DNA from: CAZEAC01 sp964510065
Lineage (GTDB): Bacteria > Bdellovibrionota_C > UBA2361 > CAIXSY01
Direction of reading: 5' to 3'
DNA length: 15,905 bases
NCBI GenBank assembly: GCA_964510065.1
Contig: CAZEAC010000102.1
Span: 1-15,905 of the forward strand
The position numbers and the translations under genes are program-made. Positions 6,683 through 14,063 of this stretch are shown piece by piece. Position 1 is the stretch's first letter; every line of letters begins with the position of its first letter. The notes below the pieces were generated by a model. That model was given only the letters and a program-made list of their open reading frames with translations. It searched no databases and had not been told where the DNA came from.

Positions 6683-8329
6683 TTACATCATGCCGCCCAT
6701 TCCGCCCATGCCACCGCCTGGCGCTCCGCCATGGCTGTGTGCTGGCTCTTCCTTTGGCTCTTCAACAATCATCGCCTCGGTGGTGAGCATAAGCCCAGCC
6801 ACTGACGCGGCGTTTTGAAGCGCGCAACGGACCACCTTGGTTGGGTCGATGATGCCGTACTTCACGAGGTCGCCGTATTTGGCAGCCGCGGCATCGTAGC
6901 CGTAATTAAATTCGCCGTTTTCGCGAATCTGATTTACCACCACCGCTGGCTCAAGACCGGCGTTGCTGACAATCGTACGGCAAGGAGCCTCGAGGGCGCG
7001 ACGAACAACGTTCACGCCAACAAGCTGCTCTTCGTCTTCGACCTTGAGCTTCGCAAGCTCTATCGCCGCGCGGAGAAGTGCAACACCGCCGCCTGGGACG
7101 ATACCTTCCTCAACCGCAGCGCGTGTCGCATGCAATGCATCTTCGACGCGAGCTTTCTTCTCTTTCATCTCGACTTCAGTTGCGGCACCAACATTGATTA
7201 CCGCCACTCCGCCGACCAACTTGGCGAGACGCTCTTGGAGCTTCTCTTTATCGTAGTCAGAGCTGGTTTCGTCGATCTGCGCACGAATCTGAGATACGCG
7301 AGCCTTGATCTCGTCTTTCTTTCCAGCGCCATCGATAATCGTGGTGTTGTCCTTATCGGAAACGACTCGTTTGGCCTTGCCAAGATCGTTTACCGTGATG
7401 CTCTCGAGTTTGATGCCGAGATCCTCGGTGATGCACTTTCCACCAGTAAGGATCGCGATGTCTTCGAGCATGGCCTTGCGGCGATCACCGAAGCCAGGAG
7501 CCTTGACGGCGCAGACATTCAGTGTGCCACGGATCTTGTTCACGACGAGAGTCGCAAGGGCTTCGCCCTCGACTTCTTCGGCGATGATGAGAAGTGGTCG
7601 ACCTGATTTCGCAACTTGCTCGAGTATCGGGAGGAGATCCTTCATGCTCGAGATCTTCTTCTCATGGATGAGAATAAGAGGATTGTCGAGCTCGGTTTCC
7701 ATCCGATCCGGATTGGTCACGAAGTAGGGTGAGAGGTAGCCACGGTCAAACTGCATACCTTCGACAACGTCGAGCGTAGTGTCGAGACCCTTGGCCTCTT
7801 CAACCGTGATAACACCTTCTTTGCCGACTTTCTCCATCGCCTCTGCGATGATGTCGCCGATCTGCTCATCAGAGTTGGCCGAAATGGTACCGACTTGCGC
7901 AATTTCGGTGCGGCCCTTGGTCGGGCGGCTTTGCTTCTTGAGAAACTCGATAACGGTCTTCACCGCAAGGTCGATTCCGCGTTTAATTGCCATCGGATCG
8001 TGTCCAGCAGCAACAAGCTTGAGACCTTCGCGATAAATTGCATCAGCAAGCACGGTCGCGGTTGTGGTGCCATCGCCGGCGGTGTCAGAAGTCTTGGAAG
8101 CAACTTCCTTAACCATCTGCGCACCCATGTTTTCGAACTTACCTTTAAGTTCGACTTCTTTCGCCACGGTAACGCCATCCTTAGTGATGGTCGGGGCGCC
8201 GAAGCTCTTCTCGATAACAACATTGCGACCACGTGGTCCCATCGTGACTTTTACCGCGTCAGCAAGAGTCTTTACGCCTTCGAGAATTAATTCTCGGGCT
8301 TCAAGACCAAATTCTAATTTCTTAGCCAT
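6683..8329 (-). CDS. groEL: Chaperonin GroEL (Hsp60)
   Basis: Forms the 14-mer ATP-driven folding chamber that works with GroES in the cytoplasm. The 548-residue length is standard. Visible landmarks are AKKLEFGLEARELIL at the N-terminus, VTMGPRGRNVVIEKSFGAP, the ATP-site motif GDGTTTATVLA with the catalytic-type Asp, the signature region around AAVEEGIVPGGGVALLRA, and a C-terminal GGGMGGMGGMM tail. No key residue appears to be missing. The start codon ATG at 8327-8329 has GAGG about 10 bases upstream. It follows groES after a 103-bp gap that carries two identical hairpins, and is followed by a strong terminator. Several long open frames on the opposite strand are shadows caused by its codon usage. 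Confidence 0.99.
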   Translation of the reverse strand: MAKKLEFGLEARELILEGVKTLADAVKVTMGPRGRNVVIEKSFGAPTITKDGVTVAKEVELKGKFENMGAQMVKEVASKTSDTAGDGTTTATVLADAIYREGLKLVAAGHDPMAIKRGIDLAVKTVIEFLKKQSRPTKGRTEIAQVGTISANSDEQIGDIIAEAMEKVGKEGVITVEEAKGLDTTLDVVEGMQFDRGYLSPYFVTNPDRMETELDNPLILIHEKKISSMKDLLPILEQVAKSGRPLLIIAEEVEGEALATLVVNKIRGTLNVCAVKAPGFGDRRKAMLEDIAILTGGKCITEDLGIKLESITVNDLGKAKRVVSDKDNTTIIDGAGKKDEIKARVSQIRAQIDETSSDYDKEKLQERLAKLVGGVAVINVGAATEVEMKEKKARVEDALHATRAAVEEGIVPGGGVALLRAAIELAKLKVEDEEQLVGVNVVRRALEAPCRTIVSNAGLEPAVVVNQIRENGEFNYGYDAAAAKYGDLVKYGIIDPTKVVRCALQNAASVAGLMLTTEAMIVEEPKEEPAHSHGGAPGGGMGGMGGMM

Positions 8330-8359
8330 AATAATTACCTCAACTTTTACTTTATACTT

Positions 8360-8424
8360 GCGAACTTCATCGTCAGATGAAGTTGCTTAACAAACCCGCG
8401 AACTTCATCGTCAGATGAAGTTGC
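8360..8424 (-). repeat. Two identical hairpins between groES and groEL
   Basis: The same 27-bp sequence occurs at 8360-8386 and 8398-8424 (38-bp period). Each contains perfect 9-bp arms AACTTCATC and GATGAAGTT around a four-base loop GTCA, so the polycistronic mRNA should carry two tandem 9-bp stem-loops. No U-tract follows, so these are not classic terminators. Placement suggests an RNA processing, stability or groEL translation-control element, or a duplicated operator. Confidence 0.8.
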
Positions 8425-8432
8425 CAAAAAAA

Positions 8433-8741
8433 CTATGCCTCAACTACGCCAAGCACATCGTCTTCTCTCATAATCAGGTACTCTTCCCCGTCGATCTTAA
8501 TCTCAGTTCCAGAGTACTTGCCGAAGAGAATTGTATCGCCGGCGCGAAGGTCGAGAGGCTGTACCGTGCCATCTTCGCGAACCTTTCCTTTGCCGACCGA
8601 GATTACTCGACCCTGCTGTGGCTTCTCCTTCGCAGTTTCGGGAATATAAAGTCCCGATGCCGTTTTCTCATCGCTATCGATGCGCTGAACGATTAAGCGG
8701 TCCTGTAATGGTCTGATTTTGTTGTTGCTACTTTTAGCCAT
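8433..8741 (-). CDS. groES: Co-chaperonin GroES (Hsp10)
   Basis: Heptameric lid of the GroEL chamber. The protein has 102 residues from MAKSSNN. It shows IRPLQDRLIVQRID at the N-terminus, a mobile loop with TASGLYIPETAKEKPQ, VISVGKGKV, the LRAGDTILFGKYSGTEIKIDGEEYLIMREDDVLGVV core and a full-length C-terminus. An upstream in-frame ATG at 8750 (MSK) exists, but the GGAGG ribosome binding site directly abuts it with no spacing; the same GGAGG lies nine bases before the ATG at 8741, which is therefore preferred. It is the first gene of the groESL operon, with a long structured leader upstream. Confidence 0.97.
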   Translation of the reverse strand: MAKSSNNKIRPLQDRLIVQRIDSDEKTASGLYIPETAKEKPQQGRVISVGKGKVREDGTVQPLDLRAGDTILFGKYSGTEIKIDGEEYLIMREDDVLGVVEA

Positions 8742-8750
8742 CTTAGACAT

Positions 8751-8755
8751 CCTCC
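8751..8755 (-). promoter_or_regulatory. Ribosome binding site of groES, decides the start
   Basis: Minus-strand GGAGG, a strong Shine-Dalgarno core. Zero spacing to the ATG at 8750 rules that codon out for efficient initiation; nine bases to the ATG at 8741 is a workable distance. Confidence 0.8.
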
Positions 8756-9079
8756 AAAAAGTGTCTGAAAATTACTCGAAAAATTTAAGCTATAAAAAAT
8801 AGAGCAGGCCGTAGCCAGCTAAATTTATTTAGCCATGCACCGAAATAGCTCATTTAGTGAGAATACTTACTGCACGGGAGTGCCGTACGAGCACTCTGTT
8901 ACGAGCACTACATAAGAAGGGCGAAAACGCCCAGAACTCACCAGATTGAGCGCTACTTATATGCGCATCCCCACGTTAAAATTCAAGAGAGTCCCATAAA
9001 AAAATATTGACGATTTTTCATGCTCTAACTGCTTGTTTTTCCCGTAGTTTTTTACTTGAATAGTGCTTAAAGGCGCGAC
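8756..9079. promoter_or_regulatory. groESL leader/promoter region shared with the divergent carboxypeptidase gene
   Basis: About 325 bp without a gene. It holds a 16-bp palindrome GCTAAATTTATTTAGC (8818-8833); GAGTGC-N7-GCACTC (8878-8896), which uses CIRCE-like half-sites in the opposite order to CIRCE; a direct repeat TACGAGCACT (8886-8895 and 8900-8909); and a GC hairpin GGGCG-AAAA-CGCCC (8919-8932). A possible minus-strand promoter is TTGAAT (8981-8986) with an AT-rich -10 near 8956-8962, but the spacing is long (18-19 bp). The plus-strand gene at 9080 has AAAGG six bases before its ATG. I see no canonical CIRCE and no convincing sigma-32 promoter. Confidence 0.45.
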
Positions 9080-10033
9080 ATGACCGAGTTGAAGGGGTTT
9101 AAACTACTAAAAAAAGGCGACACTATCGCAGTAATCGCGAGTTCTTCACCCTCTGAAAAGGCCCGTTTCGAAAGGGGCGTTGCGGCGATTGAAAGCTACG
9201 GGTTTAGAGTTCGGGTCGCGTTATCACCCTATTTGCGCTACCAAGACTATAGTTACCTCTATTCTAGTGACTCAGCGATAAATCGCGGGGCCAGCATTGA
9301 ACAGCTGTTTTGCGATGCGCAGGTAAAGGCAGTGCTTGCCGTGCGTGGAGGCTACGGTTCGATGGAGCTTCTGCCGCTCATTAATTGGAGCAAGCTCGCA
9401 AAACATCGCAAGCCGCTTATCGGGCTTTCAGATACGACTGCGCTTTTAAATGCGCTTGTGTTGAAATCTAAGATGCTCGCGGTGCATGGTCCCGCGCTGG
9501 AATCCGGGTTTAGTAAGCTCGCGGAAAGCGCCGAGGCAAAACAGAGTGTTGAGGCGTTAGTTGCGCTCCTTACCGAAGGAGATCTCTCTACGACTGAGAA
9601 GCTAACACTGCACTCCGTTTCTGGTGGGGAAAGAGCCGATGGAATTTTGGTTGGTGGCAACCTCAGCATGATTTCCGCTTTGCTAGGAACTCCGTGGGAG
9701 ATTCCACTGAAGGGGAAAATTCTTTTTCTCGAAGAGACAGACGAAAAGCCCTATCGCATTCATCGAATGCTTTTGCAGATGAAGCTCGCTGGCCGCTTTA
9801 AAGGTCTCAAAGCAGTCGTACTCGGATCTTTCACCAAGTGCGAACACCAGAATAATGTCGGACCGAGTCTCGATCAGGTCATCATCGATATATTCAAGGA
9901 CTGCAAATTTCCCGTGGCACGCGGATTGCAATCCGGTCATCAGGCGCTCAACTATCCACTGCTCTTTGGCGCGAATGTGCGCCTTTTCAGGAATAAACTT
10001 GAATTCATGCGAAGGGCTAGCTTATTCTCCTGA
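9080..10033 (+). CDS. LD-carboxypeptidase, peptidase family S66 (LdcA/MccF-like)
   Basis: Cytoplasmic serine peptidase that in LdcA removes the terminal D-Ala from murein tetrapeptides during peptidoglycan recycling; MccF relatives cleave microcin-type acyl adenylates. The 317-residue length is normal. The nucleophile region is GLSDTTALLNAL (Ser117), preceded by AVRGGYGSMELL (nucleophile-side loop, 87-98). The Glu region is LFLEETDEKPYRIHRML with Glu218, and the His is in RGLQSGHQALNYPLLFGA (His287). Ser, Glu and His are all present, so the enzyme is expected to be active. No signal peptide is seen. The ATG at 9080 has AAAGG nearby. The stop is followed after one base by the next gene, indicating translational coupling with the degenerate beta-lactamase-like protein. 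Confidence 0.92.
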   Translation: MTELKGFKLLKKGDTIAVIASSSPSEKARFERGVAAIESYGFRVRVALSPYLRYQDYSYLYSSDSAINRGASIEQLFCDAQVKAVLAVRGGYGSMELLPLINWSKLAKHRKPLIGLSDTTALLNALVLKSKMLAVHGPALESGFSKLAESAEAKQSVEALVALLTEGDLSTTEKLTLHSVSGGERADGILVGGNLSMISALLGTPWEIPLKGKILFLEETDEKPYRIHRMLLQMKLAGRFKGLKAVVLGSFTKCEHQNNVGPSLDQVIIDIFKDCKFPVARGLQSGHQALNYPLLFGANVRLFRNKLEFMRRASLFS

Positions 10034-10034
10034 C

Positions 10035-11225
10035 ATGAGTTTTCCCGCCTCGAAAATTTTCCCCCATTCACAAAAAACACCGCCGACATTTGAAGCGGTT
10101 ACCGCACTTCTTGATTCGGGAGTAGACAGTGGAGTCTTTCCAGGGGCGGTATTGCTTGTTGCGGTCAATGGCGAGGTAAATTATTACGGCGCGGTAGGCA
10201 ACAAGTTTGATACCTCGGTCGTGCCGCGCGATCCTGTCGCAATGAGCGTCGACACTGTTTTTGATGTGGGCACGATAACTAATATTGCCGCGACAACCGT
10301 AACGCTGATGCGACATTTCGAACAAAAAAAATTTCGCCTCGAAGATAGAGTGTCGATGTACCTACAGGCATTTAGTGTACACAATAAATCGCCGATCACC
10401 GTGGCACATCTGCTCTCGCATACTGCTGGTCTTCCGGGGCATTGGCCGTTTTACGAGGAGCTTCTTCGTGAAAACGCTGGGGCGCGAATGGGGATCCTCA
10501 CGAGCCGCGGCGCGCGTGATTATGTAATTACCCTTATAAATCGCTCGGGGCTGCGTTATCCGGTCGGCTCTCGACAGGTTTATAGCGATGTCGGATTTAT
10601 TCTGCTTGGGCACCTGATTGAGATCCTTTCTGGAATCGGACTCGACAAAGCGCTGTTCCGTTATGTGACTCAGCCGCTCGGCTTAAAGAGCACAAGTTTT
10701 ATCGACATTTTCCTAAACAAACGTCATGGAATAATGCCGATAACTGATGTGATTGCGCCCACGGAATATTGTCCGTGGCGCAAGCGGGTAATGTGGGGCG
10801 AGGCCTGGGACGATAATGCCTGGGCGATGGGTGGCATTGCTGGGCATAGCGGCCTTTTTTCATCGGCGCACGATATGCATATTCTTGCTCGTGAGCTGCT
10901 CTCGGCGTTTCGCGGCGGAAGCAAGTTCCTTTCGCGCGAGACCATGCAGATTTTTAGCGCCCGTCAGACGATAAACGAGGGCGATTCGTGGCGGCTTGGC
11001 TTTGACAGCCCAAGTCGAGAAAATGGCATGCTTGAGTGTGGTTTCTCCGATAAAGCTCTCGGAGTAAACGGATCTACTGGTTGCTCGCTTTGGTTCGACC
11101 CGTTGAGCGGCGTCGATGTTGTATTAATGTCAAATTGGGTACATCCTACCCGCCACAATCGCAAGATGCATGCGTTTCGGACCGATCTGCATCGTGCGGT
11201 AATGGAGGCGCTTAGCAAACATTAG
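10035..11225 (+). CDS. Serine beta-lactamase/esterase-family protein lacking the catalytic residues (pseudoenzyme)
   Basis: 396 residues from the ATG one base after the preceding stop. The overall fold is clearly the class-C beta-lactamase/DD-peptidase-like family: FPGAVLLVAVNGEV near 35-48, VAHLLSHTAGLPGH (123-136), YSDVGFILLGHLIE (183-196), GGIAGHSGLFSSAHD (266-280) and CSLWFDP...NWVHPTRHN (350-375). However, the nucleophile motif SxxK reads T-I-T-N (80-83) in FDVGTITNIAATT, and the expected HTG before the C-terminal GS/TG-SLW segment reads V-N-G (344-346). Ser, Lys and His are thus all replaced, while the rest of the family sequence is well kept and the frame is intact. I infer a non-catalytic, perhaps ligand-binding or scaffolding role linked to the upstream carboxypeptidase. 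No signal peptide is seen. A longer in-frame start at 9855 lies inside the upstream gene and is rejected. Confidence 0.85.
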   Translation: MSFPASKIFPHSQKTPPTFEAVTALLDSGVDSGVFPGAVLLVAVNGEVNYYGAVGNKFDTSVVPRDPVAMSVDTVFDVGTITNIAATTVTLMRHFEQKKFRLEDRVSMYLQAFSVHNKSPITVAHLLSHTAGLPGHWPFYEELLRENAGARMGILTSRGARDYVITLINRSGLRYPVGSRQVYSDVGFILLGHLIEILSGIGLDKALFRYVTQPLGLKSTSFIDIFLNKRHGIMPITDVIAPTEYCPWRKRVMWGEAWDDNAWAMGGIAGHSGLFSSAHDMHILARELLSAFRGGSKFLSRETMQIFSARQTINEGDSWRLGFDSPSRENGMLECGFSDKALGVNGSTGCSLWFDPLSGVDVVLMSNWVHPTRHNRKMHAFRTDLHRAVMEALSKH

Positions 11226-11232
11226 CGCAAAG

Positions 11233-11274
11233 AAACGAAGGGTTCGAATAGGAAGACCGCAATGTCCTTCGTTT
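11233..11274 (+). terminator. Weak hairpin with short T-run between the pseudo-beta-lactamase gene and prfA
   Basis: Arms AAACGAAGG (11233-11241) and CCTTCGTTT (11266-11274) give nine pairs around a 24-base loop, followed by only one more T. It could be a weak terminator or a leader hairpin for prfA, which starts 26 bases later. Confidence 0.35.
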
Positions 11275-11300
11275 TATCGCGTGAAAACTGAAAATCATGT

Positions 11301-12374
11301 ATGTGGGATAAGTTAAGAGAAGTTGAAAGACGCTATGAAGAATTGGCGCGTGAGCTCTCTTCGCCGGAGGTGGTCGCTGATCGCGAGCGTTTTAAGCAGG
11401 CTTCCAAAGAGCATAAAGATCTGACCGAGCTTGTTGCAACGTTTCGTGCGTACCAAAAAGCTGATGAGGAGCTTAAGGGAAGCCGTGAGCTAATTGAACA
11501 TGGTAGCGATCCCGAACTTGTGGCCATGGCCAAGGAGGAGTTTTCGCTTTTGCAGGGCGAACTTCAAGGGCTTGAGCAGCGGCTAAAGGTTTTGTTGGTG
11601 CCCAAGGATCCGAATGACGATAAGAATGTTATCCTTGAAATTCGTGCGGGAACTGGCGGTGACGAAGCATCGCTATTTGCGGGAGAGCTTTTCCGCGCGT
11701 ATACCCGTTACGCCGAGACACGCGGATGGAAAGTAGAAATTTTGAGTCTCAGCGACGGAAGTGCCGGTGGAGTCAAAGAAGTTATTGCCATGATCAATGG
11801 CCAGGGTGCATTTAGCCGGCTTAAATATGAAAAGGGAGTGCATCGGGTACAGCGTGTTCCGAAAACTGAGGCGCAGGGACGTATTCACACTTCGACGATT
11901 ACCGTGGCAGTGCTTCCCGAAGCGGAAGATGTTGATATTAAGATAGAAGAGAAAGATCTGCGCATCGATGTGTACCGCTCCGGCGGACATGGCGGGCAGA
12001 GTGTGAACACCACTGACTCGGCGGTTCGTATTACTCATCTTCCAAGTGGGCTTGTTGTCGCAATTCAAGATGAGAAGTCGCAGCACAAAAATCGCGACAA
12101 AGCGATGCGCCTTTTGCGTTCGCGACTTCTTGAACGCGAGCAGGAGAAACGCGATGCCGAGCGCCGTGATGATCGACGAAGCCAGGTTGGCACGGGTGAA
12201 CGTTCGGAAAAAGTTCGCACGTATAATTTCCCTCAATCACGAGTCACAGATCATCGCATTGGACTCTCCGTGCATAATATTTTGGCGTTGATGGATGGTG
12301 ATCTTGATCAGGTAATTGAACCCCTTGTAACGCACTATCAGGCTTTGGCGTTGCAGGAGAGAGAAGCAAACTAA
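11301..12374 (+). CDS. prfA: Peptide chain release factor 1
   Basis: Recognises UAA and UAG in the ribosomal A site and triggers hydrolysis of the finished peptide. The 357-residue length is standard. It begins MWDKLREVERRYEELARELS, a typical RF1 N-terminus. ILEIRAGTGGDEASLFAGEL (111-130) is strongly conserved, the codon-reading tripeptide is PKT (187-189) in HRVQRVPKTEAQGRIHTST, fitting the RF1 P-x-T pattern rather than the SPF of RF2, and the catalytic GGQ is at 231-233. The final region with DHRIGLSVHN is also typical. The ribosome binding site before the ATG at 11301 is not obvious. The methyltransferase gene prmC, often next to prfA, is not downstream here. Confidence 0.97.
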   Translation: MWDKLREVERRYEELARELSSPEVVADRERFKQASKEHKDLTELVATFRAYQKADEELKGSRELIEHGSDPELVAMAKEEFSLLQGELQGLEQRLKVLLVPKDPNDDKNVILEIRAGTGGDEASLFAGELFRAYTRYAETRGWKVEILSLSDGSAGGVKEVIAMINGQGAFSRLKYEKGVHRVQRVPKTEAQGRIHTSTITVAVLPEAEDVDIKIEEKDLRIDVYRSGGHGGQSVNTTDSAVRITHLPSGLVVAIQDEKSQHKNRDKAMRLLRSRLLEREQEKRDAERRDDRRSQVGTGERSEKVRTYNFPQSRVTDHRIGLSVHNILALMDGDLDQVIEPLVTHYQALALQEREAN

Positions 12375-12406
12375 TTATTAACAAAAGCGAATAGTTTTCT
12401 TGCTCC

Positions 12407-12435
12407 TTTCTTAAAATCTCAGATTAAGGGATTTT
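12407..12435 (+). terminator. Weak terminator-like hairpin after prfA
   Basis: TTTCTTAA (12407-12414) can pair with TTAAGGGA (12424-12431), including two G-U pairs, around a nine-base loop, followed by TTTT. The stem is AU-rich and the call is tentative. Confidence 0.3.
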
Positions 12436-12485
12436 GCGATCGTATTTAGTATAAAATTTAGAAAGATTAGCATAAAAAGTGTTAA

Positions 12486-12491
12486 TATAAT
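12486..12491 (+). promoter_or_regulatory. Candidate -10 box upstream of the dehydrogenase-like gene
   Basis: A perfect TATAAT in an AT-rich stretch, about 170 bases before the ATG at 12663. The -35 area has no good TTGACA match, so the call is weak. The resulting leader would contain the inverted repeat at 12548-12620. Confidence 0.3.
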
Positions 12492-12547
12492 CGCTGTGCG
12501 CTATTCTTGAAATTGAACGGATGGGCCGCAATAATTAAAGAGTCTCT

Positions 12548-12620
12548 GCCAACATCGGCGCTCACTGAATTCTAACTTCGTTGTCTGATAAGCGCGGTGC
12601 TAGGCTGCGCCGATCTTGGC
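12548..12620. repeat. Inverted repeat of the GCCAA-NN-TCGGCGC motif
   Basis: GCCAACATCGGCGC (12548-12561) and GCGCCGATCTTGGC (12607-12620) are inverted copies with a single mismatch, separated by 45 bp. The left copy is followed by TCAC exactly as at 6151-6168. It lies in the 288-bp gap between prfA and the dehydrogenase-like gene. Confidence 0.6.
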
Positions 12621-12662
12621 ACGCTGTAGTAAGAAATTTTTAAAATATTGTGAGCAGCTCTT

Positions 12663-14057
12663 ATGGCCCATCAGACAATTTCATGGAAGCTAAAGGATTT
12701 CGCCGATCATAAACCCAGAGTGGATCCTTGGCAGGAAGGACTTGGCGAGAATGGCCAGGCAAAGCTTCAATCCGCGCTTGTGCTCGGCACTGGAAACCTG
12801 TTGAAGCGTCAATGGAAAGCTTATGAAGAGTGGCTTTCGCAGGGTGTGCAGCTGCATTTCGCCGATATCAAACACCCAACACACGTAAATATTCCCTCGC
12901 GAGCGAACTACGTGAATATGGACACGGAACGAACCTCGATTGGCCAACTTGCCACCAAGACTAAACGTGGAAAGTTTGATTACGTATTCGTAAATACCGT
13001 TCCCGATCTTCATCTTGCGCTGGCCCTTGAGTTTTGGAACGTGGCGCATAGGGTGATTATTCAGAAGCCGCAGGACACCTGTTTTCCGCTTATACGCACG
13101 CTTGGCTCGAGCACCTCCCATTTGGAGTTTTTGAAAAGGACTTTTGTCTGGGACCATTACCGCAATAAGGGTTCAGTCGCGGCGTTTTTTGAACATCTTC
13201 CAAAGCGCATGAGCGAGTATGGGCAGATAAAGCAGGTGGTGCTCTTCATCACCGAGTCAAAAAATATTCACGATGAAGATAGTCGTATCGGAAGCTTACG
13301 ATTTGGGATGGTACAGGATCTCGGCGTGCACATGTTCTCGGTTTTTCTTGAAAGCTTGCTTCGCGCTGATCGCTGGAACCTTGCGCCGGATGATAAGAGA
13401 ACCCAGAAACGAACTGGCGCAACAATTACCCTTGATCACGTGACGAAATGGCGCCAGCAGCACGCGCCGATTCCTTCCGAAGCGGAGACCTTTGCCGCGC
13501 TTGATTTTACGGTACATGAAACCATCGCCAGGATGAATGAAAAGGGTGGACGCGCGGACAGTGAGTTTCCCCACAAATTCAATGTGCTGGTAGTTTTAGG
13601 AAAAGGGGTCTTTCCTGCTCCCGGCGCCAACCGAGATCTTAAAACTATTGTTGTCGAGTATGAAAAGCCAGGTGCGATGAGCGTTATTGATCTCTCTTCG
13701 CTCGGCGTTTCTGGTCTCGAAGGAAATAATATCAACTATCATCATGGCGGATTGAACCGCCCGCTAAACCTACTTGCGCCGGAGCCCTCCGATCACGCGC
13801 TCGGCGGTTTGGGTGGGTTGCGTTATCCACAATGGCAGCCGTTTCGGTTCGCCGAGCAAATCGCCAGCGTCGCGCACGCCGCGCAAAATTGGCCGTGTAG
13901 TGACGTTCCTGGGTATGAATATGGCAAACCGTTGCCGTACTTCATTCGTGAGCTGACTTCACGCGGATTGATAGCGGATTGCTATAAGGGTCTTGCTGAT
14001 ATGCCGTTGCTTAATTTCGCTGTTGATCGGACTAAGGATCCAATATTTTTTGATTGA
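12663..14057 (+). CDS. Divergent glucose-6-phosphate dehydrogenase / Gfo-Idh-MocA-like oxidoreductase
   Basis: 464 residues, cytoplasmic. An N-terminal Rossmann-like region has ALVLGTGNLLKRQ (38-50), comparable with the GxxGDLAxRK motif of glucose-6-phosphate dehydrogenase (Zwf). DYVFVNTVPDLHLALALEFW (106-125) and VIIQKPQ (131-137) occupy the place of the family EKP motif, and 29 residues later comes WDHYRNKG (163-170), matching the spacing to DHYLGKE in Zwf. GSLRFGMVQDLGVHMFSVFL (210-229) resembles the Zwf MVQNH helix but also carries the D-x3-H (Asp219, His223) of Gfo/Idh/MocA enzymes. EKP is changed to QKP and the DHY motif lacks its G and E, so substrate and activity are open; a nicotinamide-dependent sugar dehydrogenase, or a non-catalytic relative, is inferred. 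It is followed after 6 bp by the W-repeat protein gene, so the two probably form an operon. A weak GAG ribosome binding site precedes the ATG. Confidence 0.65.
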   Translation: MAHQTISWKLKDFADHKPRVDPWQEGLGENGQAKLQSALVLGTGNLLKRQWKAYEEWLSQGVQLHFADIKHPTHVNIPSRANYVNMDTERTSIGQLATKTKRGKFDYVFVNTVPDLHLALALEFWNVAHRVIIQKPQDTCFPLIRTLGSSTSHLEFLKRTFVWDHYRNKGSVAAFFEHLPKRMSEYGQIKQVVLFITESKNIHDEDSRIGSLRFGMVQDLGVHMFSVFLESLLRADRWNLAPDDKRTQKRTGATITLDHVTKWRQQHAPIPSEAETFAALDFTVHETIARMNEKGGRADSEFPHKFNVLVVLGKGVFPAPGANRDLKTIVVEYEKPGAMSVIDLSSLGVSGLEGNNINYHHGGLNRPLNLLAPEPSDHALGGLGGLRYPQWQPFRFAEQIASVAHAAQNWPCSDVPGYEYGKPLPYFIRELTSRGLIADCYKGLADMPLLNFAVDRTKDPIFFD

Positions 14058-14063
14058 AGCACG

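Noticed and set aside
6815..7606. 263-codon open frame on the plus strand opposite groEL
   Set aside because: It is a shadow of groEL codon bias: no family resemblance, no ribosome binding site, and groEL on the other strand is certain.
8360..8424. Tandem transcription terminators between groES and groEL
   Set aside because: Stems are AT-rich and lack a following U-tract; termination here would silence groEL.
8878..8909. Canonical CIRCE (HrcA) operator
   Set aside because: The half-sites occur in the opposite order and the spacing is seven, not nine; the outer TTA/TAA ends are missing.
9855..10034. Longer N-terminus for the beta-lactamase-like protein
   Set aside because: The extension overlaps the end of the carboxypeptidase gene and looks non-homologous; the ATG at 10035 fits the one-base coupling and family length.
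11673..12236. 187-codon open frame opposite prfA
   Set aside because: Shadow of the conserved release factor gene; its translation has no recognisable features.
12375..12662. A prmC or other short gene after prfA
   Set aside because: No open frame of meaningful length; the stretch holds only hairpins, an AT-rich -10-like box and the inverted repeat.
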